From positions 1 to 47,230 of the forward strand of contig CALAEY010000032.1 of NCBI GenBank assembly GCA_937891085.1: a stretch of DNA of 47,230 nt, written 5' to 3'. A program made the position numbers and the translations under genes. This DNA comes from an uncultured Prevotellaceae bacterium (GTDB lineage: Bacteria > Bacteroidota > Bacteroidia > Bacteroidales > Bacteroidaceae). The notes beneath the pieces were generated by a model, which saw nothing but the letters and a program-made list of their open reading frames with translations, made no database searches and had not been told where the DNA came from. This document shows, in pieces, positions 41,084-47,230 of this stretch; position 1 is the first letter of the stretch, and each line of letters opens with the position of its first letter.

Positions 41084-41695
41084 ATGGCCAATTATCCATT
41101 ATCCATTATCCATTATCCATTAAAGAAGGTTTTGCTTCACTCCTGCTGTGCACCATGCTCTGCAGCAATCATAGAGTGCATGCTGCAGAACGGCATACGT
41201 CCCACCGTATTCTATTATAACCCCAACATCTACCCGCGTGAGGAATATGAAATCCGTAAGGCGGAGGCCATACGCTTTGTGACGGCACAAGGACTGGACT
41301 TCGTGGATGCCGATTACGACTATGAGGGTTGGCGCAAGGCGGTGGTAGGTCTGGAACAGGAACCCGAGCGTGGCAAGCGCTGCCTGCAATGCTTCACCCT
41401 GCGCCTGATGGAAACCGCCAAGTATGGCGTGGAGCATGGGTTTGAGGCATTCACCACCACCCTGGCTTCTTCACGCTGGAAGAGCCTGGAGCAAATCAAC
41501 GAGGCAGGGCGTAGGGCAGCAGCACAATATCCTGGCATCGCCTTTTGGGATCAGAACTGGCGCAAAGGCGGATTGCAGGAGCGGCGCAACCAACTGCTGA
41601 AGGAGTATGGATTCTACAACCAGCAATACTGTGGCTGCGAATTCAGCATGCAGCGCCTGCAAAAAAATAATACCTGCAGCACTTGCGAAAAATAA
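41084..41695 (+). CDS. queH: Epoxyqueuosine reductase QueH
   Basis: QueH performs the last step of queuosine synthesis in tRNA, using an iron-sulfur and iron centre. The 203-residue protein has the key Cys motifs LLHSCCAPCS, GKRCLQCFTLRLMETA and YCGCEFSM, with a C-terminal CSTCEK. The only nearby ATG, at 41084, puts residues 3-13 (NYPLSIIHYPL) inside a 7-base tandem repeat (41091-41118). Family members normally begin close to the KVLLHSCC part, so either the repeat has become coding or a non-ATG start (for example TTG just after KKV) is used. Confidence 0.92.
   Translation: MANYPLSIIHYPLKKVLLHSCCAPCSAAIIECMLQNGIRPTVFYYNPNIYPREEYEIRKAEAIRFVTAQGLDFVDADYDYEGWRKAVVGLEQEPERGKRCLQCFTLRLMETAKYGVEHGFEAFTTTLASSRWKSLEQINEAGRRAAAQYPGIAFWDQNWRKGGLQERRNQLLKEYGFYNQQYCGCEFSMQRLQKNNTCSTCEK
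41091..41118 (+). repeat. Heptamer tandem repeat (attatcc, 4 units) inside queH
   Basis: Four perfect attatcc units lie in the 5' end of the queH reading frame. Since seven is not a multiple of three, the units are read in successive frames. Confidence 0.9.
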
Positions 41696-41751
41696 GAATA
41701 TCATTTATCTTTACGCAGGAAACCTATAACGAACCTCAAATCATTGCACTC

Positions 41752-42990
41752 ATGAAAAGAATACTATATTTCCTTATCATACTGTGTGTCGGCCTCCAAA
41801 GCCTGATGGCACAGCAAGTGGTTACGGTAAGTGGCATCGTGAAGCAGGAATACAACAAGCGAGCCTTGGAGTATGTGAATGTCTATGTGTCTGGTACGCA
41901 CATCGGTACCATCACCAATTCGGATGGCGAGTTCACCATCAAGGTGCAAGGTGAAAGTCTGCCTATTACCATCGAATTTTCACACTTAGGATATCAAACA
42001 CGCAGGATCACGGTGAATACCCGTAATCTGGAAGATCAGGAAATCTTGCTTACTCCAGGTGTCATAGCCCTCAATGAAATCATTGTGGAGCCTATCTATC
42101 CCAGTCGTATCGTAGAGAGTGCCATGTATAATGTGAAGAAGAACTACAGCCTCGAAGCTGGTATGTATCAGGCTTTTTACAGGGAATTTGCCCAGAAGCG
42201 CCGAAAGTATATCAATATCTCCGAAGCTGTGGTGGATATCTTTAAGACTCCCTATACGCAGGAAATGGACAGAGACAGAGTGCGCGTACAGAAAGGGCGT
42301 AGGATGGTAAGTCCGAATGCCAGTGATACACTGAACGTGAAGCTGGAGGGTGGGCCTGTCATTGGTAATAGTCTGGACGTAGTGAAGACTCCAGGCGTGC
42401 TTCTGGGTTTTGACTATATGACTTACTACCAATACGACTTCAAGGACTTTGTAATCATCAACGATAAGTTGCACTATGCCATCGACTTCAAGCCAAGGGT
42501 CAACATAGAGGATATTCCGCTCTATCAAGGTACGCTCTACATCGAGCAGAAAACGCATGCCATCAGTCGCATAGAGTTCTCTATGGATATGAGCGACAGG
42601 GATAAAGTGACAGAGTACATGCTGCGCAAAAAACCAGCAGGACTGCGCTTCAGGCCTACGAGTGCCAATTATCTGGTCACCTATCGACAAGATGGGGAGA
42701 AGTATTACCTGAACTATGTGCGTGCAGAGCTGAAGTTCAGTTGCGACTGGAAGCGCAAGCTCTTTGCAACCAATTACACGGTGGTATCGGAGATTGTGAT
42801 GACCGATCGTGAGGATGCTCCTCCACATGGAAATATCCCTTATAGGGAATCATTCACGAAGAGCCAAGTGCTGTCTGACAAGGTGCAGGACTTCTATGAC
42901 GAGAAGTTCTGGGAAGACTATAACATCATCGAACCTACTGAGTCACTGGAGTTTGCTGTGAAGCGCCTCAAGAAAGCCAATACCGATTAA
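41752..42990 (+). CDS. Carboxypeptidase-regulatory-like outer-membrane protein
   Basis: This 412-residue protein has a signal peptide (MKRILYFLIILCVGLQSLMAQ). Next comes a CarboxypepD_reg-like domain (VVTVSGIVKQEYNKRALEYV ... HIGTITNSDGEFTIKV, then TIEFSHLGYQ and EILLTPGVIALNEIIVEP), the domain found at the N-terminus of TonB-dependent receptors and DUF5686 proteins. The rest (ESAMYNVKKNYS, AFYREFAQKRRKYINISEAVVDI, HAISRIEFSMDM) matches the DUF5686-type body without a large barrel. It is probably exported to the cell surface; role unknown. Start at 41752 gives the signal peptide. Its stop is three bases from the opposing M16 gene. Confidence 0.85.
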   Translation: MKRILYFLIILCVGLQSLMAQQVVTVSGIVKQEYNKRALEYVNVYVSGTHIGTITNSDGEFTIKVQGESLPITIEFSHLGYQTRRITVNTRNLEDQEILLTPGVIALNEIIVEPIYPSRIVESAMYNVKKNYSLEAGMYQAFYREFAQKRRKYINISEAVVDIFKTPYTQEMDRDRVRVQKGRRMVSPNASDTLNVKLEGGPVIGNSLDVVKTPGVLLGFDYMTYYQYDFKDFVIINDKLHYAIDFKPRVNIEDIPLYQGTLYIEQKTHAISRIEFSMDMSDRDKVTEYMLRKKPAGLRFRPTSANYLVTYRQDGEKYYLNYVRAELKFSCDWKRKLFATNYTVVSEIVMTDREDAPPHGNIPYRESFTKSQVLSDKVQDFYDEKFWEDYNIIEPTESLEFAVKRLKKANTD

Positions 42991-42993
42991 GGG

Positions 42994-44226
42994 CTACTTA
43001 TAGATTAAGGTGGAGAGGTTGGACTCCCCGAAAATTTCATTGGCCACTTCCAAGAGGGGTGCAGGCGTGATCTTCTCCATGCTTTGATAGACCTCCTCTA
43101 TCGTCACAAAGCGCTGATAGTGCAGGAAGGTCTTGGCCATGCCCAGGGCATTGCTTTCCCTATTATCTTGCGCCACACCAATCTGCCCCATGCTCTGCTT
43201 CTTCAGGGCTTGGAGCTGTGAGGTGGTCAGAGGCTTATCGCAGAGCTTCTTCAGCTCACGCCTTACCAGTTCGATGCAACGATCCACATCCTCCAGATCG
43301 CATCCGAAGTAGATGGAGAACGTGCCTGTATCTGTATAGGAATTAGAGTTGGCTTCCACCTCGTAAACCAATCCACGTTTCTCACGCAGTGACAGATTCA
43401 GGCGGCTGTTCATGCCCGGACCGCCAAGGAGGTTGGTCAGCAGGTAGAGCATCAGCTTCTTCGTGTTATGCCCATCATAGGCTCTGCCTCCCATCATCAC
43501 ATGGGCTTGATGCGTGTCACGATGCTGAATCTCCGTGCATGGCACATAGAGAGACGGAGAGACGCGTTGGTAATCCAGATGCCCCCTGCTTACATCACCG
43601 ACAGCCTGCTCCACGTAGCGTACCACCTGCTTCAGTTCGTATTTCCCTGTGACGAAGAACACCATGTTCTCTGGCACATAGAACTGCTGGAAAAACTGCA
43701 AGGCATCTGCTGTGGTATAGTGCTTCAGCGCCTCTGCATTGCCTAAGACATCTCTTCCTAAGGCATGACCACTGAACACCAAGTCCTCAAATCCATCGAA
43801 GATCAGGTCGCTGGGCGTATCTTCATACGACTGTATCTCTCCGATGATGACATCTGTCTCCTTGGCGATCTCTGCCTGTGGGAAGGTAGAGTGAAACACC
43901 AAGTCGGCCATGAGGTCAACAGCCCTTTTCAGATGTTCTTGAAGGAAAACAGAATAGACCACCGTCTCCTCCTTGTTGGTATAGGCATCGAGGTCGGCCC
44001 CTACCTTCTCCATACGGTTCAGGATATGCCAAGCTTTGCGCTTCTCCGTACCCTTGAAGAGCATGTGCTCCACAAAATGCGCCATGCCTGGTTGGTCAGG
44101 ACGCTCATCACGTGTACCAGCATTGATGGCGAAACCAGCATAAGAAACTTGTCCTTCAGTGGGTTGGAGGATAATCCGCAACCCATTTGAGAGGGTATAT
44201 GTGTAGAACTTCTCTTGAGCGTTCAT
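42994..44226 (-). CDS. M16-family zinc metallopeptidase (pitrilysin type)
   Basis: This 410-residue protein has the inverted zinc motif HFVEH (His50, Glu53, His54) and the third ligand Glu130 in VIIGEI, 76 residues on, as in active M16 peptidases. The second half-domain has SRLNLSLREKRGLVYEVEANSNSYTDTG, the Arg-Tyr-type substrate region. No signal peptide is visible, so it may be cytoplasmic or a processing peptidase. It converges on the outer-membrane gene with no room for a terminator. TATTTTTG (44258-44251, minus) is its likely -7 box. Confidence 0.93.
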   Translation of the reverse strand: MNAQEKFYTYTLSNGLRIILQPTEGQVSYAGFAINAGTRDERPDQPGMAHFVEHMLFKGTEKRKAWHILNRMEKVGADLDAYTNKEETVVYSVFLQEHLKRAVDLMADLVFHSTFPQAEIAKETDVIIGEIQSYEDTPSDLIFDGFEDLVFSGHALGRDVLGNAEALKHYTTADALQFFQQFYVPENMVFFVTGKYELKQVVRYVEQAVGDVSRGHLDYQRVSPSLYVPCTEIQHRDTHQAHVMMGGRAYDGHNTKKLMLYLLTNLLGGPGMNSRLNLSLREKRGLVYEVEANSNSYTDTGTFSIYFGCDLEDVDRCIELVRRELKKLCDKPLTTSQLQALKKQSMGQIGVAQDNRESNALGMAKTFLHYQRFVTIEEVYQSMEKITPAPLLEVANEIFGESNLSTLIYK

Positions 44227-44250
44227 AGGTCATTACTTGTTTTCGGACTG

Positions 44251-44258
44251 CAAAAATA
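44251..44258 (-). promoter_or_regulatory. -7 box of the M16 peptidase gene
   Basis: TATTTTTG on the minus strand lies 24 bases before the start. Confidence 0.5.
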
Positions 44259-44270
44259 CAACAAAACTTA

Positions 44271-44302
44271 TTGTGATAAAGGGAAATTTTGCATTATCTT
44301 TG
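44271..44302 (+). promoter_or_regulatory. Promoter of the isomerase-kinase-transporter operon
   Basis: TTG at 44271-44273 and TATCTTTG at 44295-44302 are 21 bases apart, upstream of the ATG at 44330. Confidence 0.7.
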
Positions 44303-44329
44303 CAAATAGAACCATAATTCTGAAAAAAA

Positions 44330-44938
44330 ATGATAGACAACATTAAAGATATTCTGAGAAAAGAGGCGGAAGCCATCCTAAACCTTCCTGTGACAGATGC
44401 TTTTGAGAAAGCAGTGGATCTGATTGTGGAGCATGTGCATCATCGTCATGGAAAATTGGTAACATCGGGCATGGGTAAGGCAGGACAGATAGCCATGAAC
44501 ATTGCCACCACCTTCTGCTCTACGGGTACCCCTGCGGTATTCCTTCATCCCAGTGAGGCACAGCATGGCGATCTGGGCATTCTTCAGGAAAACGACCTGC
44601 TGCTCTTCATATCCAATTCGGGCAAGACTCGTGAGATTGTGGAACTCACGCAACTGGCACATCGCCTGAATCCTGCGTTGAAATACATCGTCATCACGGG
44701 CAATCCTGATAGCCCTTTGGCAAAGGAAGCTAACGTCTGCCTGCCTACAGGCAATCCTCCAGAGGTTTGTCCGCTGGGCATGACACCTACCACCTCCACC
44801 ACCATGATGACCGTCATAGGTGATATTTTGGTGGTAGAAACCATGAAGAAAATACAATTCACCATAGAAGACTACTCTAAGCGCCATCACGGTGGCTACC
44901 TTGGAGAAAAATCAAGAGAACAACTATGCGCAAAGTAA
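44330..44938 (+). CDS. SIS-domain sugar-phosphate isomerase (KpsF/GutQ-like, no CBS domains)
   Basis: This 202-residue single SIS domain resembles arabinose-5-phosphate isomerase, which makes the Kdo precursor. Motifs are TSGMGKAGQIAMNIATTFCSTG, HPSEAQHGDLG, ISNSGKTREIVEL, ITGNPDSPLAKEANVCL, PLGMTPTTSTTMM and the C-terminal RHHGGYLG, with the active-site Lys, Glu and His positions kept. The CBS pair that follows in KpsF/GutQ is absent. It overlaps the PfkB kinase gene by 13 bases. Confidence 0.85.
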   Translation: MIDNIKDILRKEAEAILNLPVTDAFEKAVDLIVEHVHHRHGKLVTSGMGKAGQIAMNIATTFCSTGTPAVFLHPSEAQHGDLGILQENDLLLFISNSGKTREIVELTQLAHRLNPALKYIVITGNPDSPLAKEANVCLPTGNPPEVCPLGMTPTTSTTMMTVIGDILVVETMKKIQFTIEDYSKRHHGGYLGEKSREQLCAK

Positions 44939-45849
44939 TAGGTATCGGAGAGTCGGTGCTCGACATCATCTTCCGCAACGAACAGCCATCTGCTGCTGAA
45001 CATGGGGGCTCTGTGTTCAACTCGTGTGTATCTATGGCAAGGCTGGGCATCCCTGTGACATTCATCAGTGAACTGGGTGCCGATCATGTGGGACGACATG
45101 CCTTGCAGTTTATGCAGGAGAATGGCATCTCTACAGATTATATAGAAGTATATCCCGATTATAAATCGGGTGTGAACTTGGCTTTCCTAAACGATGTGAG
45201 CGATGCTGAGTACAGCTTCTACAAGGACTTGCCCGAAAAGCGCCTCGACATAGATCTGCCTAAGGTGGAGAAAGATGACATCGTGATGATAGCCTCCTAT
45301 TACAGCATCACCCCTGCTCTGCGTCACAAGCATGTAGAGCTGCTGGAAGCTGCTAAGAAGGCTGGCGCCATCGTCTACTACGATCCTAATTGTCGCATCG
45401 CGCACAAGGGGGAGTCGCTGAAACTCTCCGCCAATGTGTTGGAGAACTTAGAGTATGCCAGTATCGTGCGTGGCTCCAAGGAAGACTTTCAGGTGCTCTT
45501 CGACATGGAAGGAGCCGATAAGGTCTATCAAGGAAAAGTGGGATTCTATTGTCCCAACTTCATCTACACGCAGGGTGAGGAAACGATAGAACTGCGCACC
45601 CGAAATCTGTCGAAAAGCTACCAAGCCAACCCTATAGAGCCTGTCAGTACGGTAGGTGCAGGCGACAATTTCAGCGCTGGTCTTATCTATGGCTTGATCC
45701 GTGAGGGTATTGGGCTTGAGGATTTAGATACACTTGATGAGGCTCAGTGGGATTGCATCATCCACTATGGGCGCATGTTGGCCACAGAGGTATGCCTTAG
45801 CTACCATAATTCTATCTCACGGGAGTTTGCTGCTTCCTATAAACTCTGA
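44926..45849 (+). CDS. PfkB-family carbohydrate kinase
   Basis: This 307-residue ribokinase-fold sugar kinase starts MRKVIGIGESVLDIIF and has GGSVFNSCVSMARLGIPVTFISELGADHVG (first PfkB region). The phosphate-binding/catalytic motif TVGAGDNFSAG near residue 243 contains the catalytic Asp. The sugar substrate is not set by motifs, though fructose-like sugars are common for such genes. It overlaps the isomerase gene, suggesting that both act on one sugar-phosphate route, and is followed at five bases by the ZIP gene. Confidence 0.9.
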   Translation: MRKVIGIGESVLDIIFRNEQPSAAEHGGSVFNSCVSMARLGIPVTFISELGADHVGRHALQFMQENGISTDYIEVYPDYKSGVNLAFLNDVSDAEYSFYKDLPEKRLDIDLPKVEKDDIVMIASYYSITPALRHKHVELLEAAKKAGAIVYYDPNCRIAHKGESLKLSANVLENLEYASIVRGSKEDFQVLFDMEGADKVYQGKVGFYCPNFIYTQGEETIELRTRNLSKSYQANPIEPVSTVGAGDNFSAGLIYGLIREGIGLEDLDTLDEAQWDCIIHYGRMLATEVCLSYHNSISREFAASYKL

Positions 45850-45854
45850 GACGT

Positions 45855-46634
45855 ATGAATGGCTTGGTTATCGGACTTCTCATCCCTTTCTTAGGCACAG
45901 TGCTGGGTTCTGCCTTCGTGTTCTTCATGAAGAAAGACATGCCTGTGCTCTTGCAGAAGGCATTGCTGGGCTTTGCCTCTGGTGTCATGGTGGCAGCTTC
46001 TGTGTGGTCGCTGCTTATCCCCAGCATTGAGATGTCTTCCGATGCAGGCAAGGGGGCAGTGGTTCCTGCCACTGTGGGCTTTCTGCTTGGCATGCTTTTC
46101 CTGCTTTTCATTGATTATATCACACCTCACCTTCACATAGGCGATGATCATCCCGAAGGTCCGCGCTCCAAGCTCTCTCGCACAGCGATGCTCTCTTTGG
46201 CAGTCACTATACATAATCTGCCTGAAGGCATGGCTGTGGGTGTGGTTTTGGCAGGTGCTCTTCAGAGCGATCTGGGTATTTCTACAGCAGGAGCCTTGGC
46301 GATGTCGCTTGGTATCGCCATCCAGAACATTCCCGAGGGCGCTATTATCTCGATGCCCATGCGTTCAGAAGGCAACAGTCGCCTACGTTCTTTCATGCTG
46401 GGTAGTCTCAGTGGCATTGTGGAACCTATAGGCGGACTCATCGTCATCCTCTTAGCTTCTGTCATGACACCCATCCTTCCCTACATGCTGGCCTTTGCTG
46501 CTGGTGCCATGATGTATGTAGTGGTGGAGGAACTGATTCCCGAAACCAGCGAGGGTGAGCACTCCAACCTTGGCACCATCGGCTTCGCCATTGGCTTCGC
46601 CCTCATGATGGTGCTTGATGTGGTGCTGGGGTAA
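45855..46634 (+). CDS. ZIP-family divalent metal transporter
   Basis: This 259-residue membrane protein has about eight hydrophobic segments and the ZIP metal-binding helices: HNLPEGMAVGVVLAG near residue 120, IQNIPEGAIISMP near 157, and EELIPE near the end. A His/Asp-rich loop (PHLHIGDDHPEGPRS) between helices 3 and 4 is typical. It should import zinc, iron or manganese. It is last in the unit with the isomerase and kinase, an unusual company. Confidence 0.93.
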   Translation: MNGLVIGLLIPFLGTVLGSAFVFFMKKDMPVLLQKALLGFASGVMVAASVWSLLIPSIEMSSDAGKGAVVPATVGFLLGMLFLLFIDYITPHLHIGDDHPEGPRSKLSRTAMLSLAVTIHNLPEGMAVGVVLAGALQSDLGISTAGALAMSLGIAIQNIPEGAIISMPMRSEGNSRLRSFMLGSLSGIVEPIGGLIVILLASVMTPILPYMLAFAAGAMMYVVVEELIPETSEGEHSNLGTIGFAIGFALMMVLDVVLG

Positions 46635-46664
46635 AAGTTTACTGATTATGCTGTTATATAAGAA

Positions 46665-46696
46665 AATCACCTACTTCCAGTGGGGAATAGGTGATT
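46665..46696 (+). terminator. Hairpin after the ZIP gene
   Basis: A 9-bp stem, aatcaccta / taggtgatt, with a 14-base loop lies 31 bases past the stop, with AT-rich sequence after it. Confidence 0.6.
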
Positions 46697-46732
46697 GAAA
46701 TATAATAAAGTGTTTGTAATAAATGTCGTAAA

Positions 46733-46821
46733 CAAAAAACATTCCATCCACAAGTATTAACGTTGCAGATGGAATGTTGATATAGTCTCTACGACATGTG
46801 CAAAATTAAATGTCACTTCTG
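46733..46821 (-). ncRNA. Candidate small RNA (about 85-90 nt)
   Basis: On the minus strand a promoter (TTG at 46856-46854, TACCTTTG at 46835-46828) points at a short non-coding stretch. That stretch ends in a terminator: an 11-bp stem, aacattccatc (46778-46768) with gatggaatgtt (46748-46738), followed by ttttttg. An outer pairing, tacgacat (46791-46798) with atgtcgta (46723-46730), encloses it. No ORF fits. The transcript start is estimated about seven bases past the -7 box. No known RNA family was recognised. The stretch 46836-47010 shows only a weak hairpin (46968-46990) and no gene. Confidence 0.55.
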
Positions 46822-46827
46822 ACACAA

Positions 46828-46856
46828 CAAAGGTACGCTTTAATTCTGTGCCACAA
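46828..46856 (-). promoter_or_regulatory. Promoter of the candidate small RNA
   Basis: TACCTTTG (46835-46828) with TTG (46856-46854) at 18-base spacing, read on the minus strand. Confidence 0.55.
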
Positions 46857-47016
46857 TCATGTTTTCCTGTTTATTTTCGCTCAAAACGAAAGATTTAACA
46901 TTTCAGGGGCTTAATGAGGGTAAAAATCGCTTTGGATTTGTTGATGCCTATAAAGGATGGCAAAATAACACAGAAGAGTTAAATCTGTGTAAAAAATAAG
47001 GCATTAAACCAAGATT

Positions 47017-47060
47017 TGCAACTTAGAAGTTGCACAATTGGGAATTAAATCGTAATTTTG
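47017..47060 (+). promoter_or_regulatory. Promoter overlapped by a perfect palindrome
   Basis: TTG (47030-47032) and TAATTTTG (47053-47060) are 20 bases apart. The palindrome tgcaactt-ag-aagttgca (47017-47034) covers the -33 element and looks like an operator for a dimeric regulator. Confidence 0.65.
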
Positions 47061-47083
47061 CAGCAGTTAAACGATAACTCCAC

Positions 47084-47173
47084 ATGGTATTTGAAAGAAT
47101 CATTGACTCAATGCCTGCCGACAGTTCCTTGTGGACAATGGCGTTTTTGATTCAGATAGTTTTATATCATTAA
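47084..47173 (+). CDS. Possible 29-residue leader ORF
   Basis: ATG at 47084 opens MVFERIIDSMPADSSLW and ends with a hydrophobic stretch, closing at TAA 47171-47173, sixteen bases before the next start codon. No ribosome site is obvious. It may be a leader peptide or chance. Confidence 0.3.
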   Translation: MVFERIIDSMPADSSLWTMAFLIQIVLYH

Positions 47174-47189
47174 CTGAGGAGGACGAATT

Positions 47190-47230
47190 ATGAAGTCAAG
47201 AGCAGTACAATTTTTGGAGGCTCACCAGTC
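47190..47230 (+). CDS. Start of a gene cut by the window end
   Basis: A strong ribosome site, gaggagga, precedes ATG at 47190, which opens MKSRAVQFLEAHQ and continues past the edge. Thirteen residues are too few to name a family. Confidence 0.55.
   Translation, partial: MKSRAVQFLEAHQ

Noticed and set aside
41986..42828. 280-residue open frame on the minus strand
   Set aside because: It is antisense to the well-supported outer-membrane protein gene and has low-complexity His/Ile composition.

Overview
The window looks like an ordinary chromosomal stretch of a Bacteroidales bacterium, most likely Prevotella-like or Bacteroides-like. Four things point there. Recognisable promoters follow the Bacteroidetes form (TTG or TTTG at -33, TAnnTTTG at -7, typically TATCTTTG). 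Lineage-restricted families are present (DUF3836, NVEALA, TolB-like 6-bladed propellers, DUF3828, carboxypeptidase-regulatory-like outer-membrane proteins). SpmA and SpmB are fused in one gene. The dapB - lepB - second S26 protein - wbqC order is also familiar from this group. No rRNA, tRNA or CRISPR array was seen. Assignments come from reading translated sequence and motifs; no database search was run.

Layout. 1-84 is the 5' end of an IS110-type transposase running off the left edge. 199-6327 (minus) carries a small membrane protein, lgt, ychF, a DUF3836 secreted protein and polA. A polyprenyl synthase diverges from polA (6418-7395, plus). 7442-13419 (minus) is a compact housekeeping operon: mnmG, apt, uvrC, dtd, a MazG-like hydrolase and deoC, with a parS-like 16-mer between mnmG and apt. 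13568-17620 (plus) is a four-gene cell-envelope operon: VTC-type polyphosphate polymerase fold, DUF4956 membrane protein, DUF2490 outer-membrane protein and a beta-helix lipoprotein. A broken acetyltransferase gene and a small lipoprotein follow. 18776-19280 is gene-free but holds a 219-bp nested fold-back element and four 21-bp tandem repeats.

19281-22280 (minus) is an operon of spmAB, ybeY, a DUF3828 lipoprotein and an exported endonuclease/exonuclease/phosphatase protein. 22317-26126 is an AT-richer cassette on the other strand: a DUF1573 lipoprotein gene broken by a 16-bp tandem duplication, an NVEALA peptide and two TolB-like propeller lipoproteins. It is bracketed by a perfect 59-bp direct repeat that copies the promoter and first codons of spmAB, so it looks like a module inserted between spmAB and the next gene. 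26189-29825 (minus) is a run of small accessory genes. A deleted acetyltransferase remnant and a TlpA-like membrane thioredoxin follow. 31165-37322 (plus) has ruvB, a flippase, a DUF389 membrane protein and a Cache-SpoIIE phosphatase-anti-sigma-kinase-like sensor. 37513-42990 (plus) has dapB, lepB, a second S26 protein lacking both catalytic residues, wbqC, queH and an outer-membrane protein. An M16 peptidase (minus) converges on it. 44330-46634 (plus) is an operon of a SIS-domain isomerase, a PfkB kinase and a ZIP transporter. The right edge has a candidate small RNA on the minus strand and a palindrome-overlapped promoter leading to a new gene cut by the window end.

The most unusual signals are the 59-bp-flanked NVEALA cassette and its 16-bp frameshifting duplication, the fold-back element, the apparently inactive signal-peptidase paralogue, heptamer tandem repeats at several gene borders (one supplying the apparent N-terminus of QueH), the parS-like site and the candidate small RNA.
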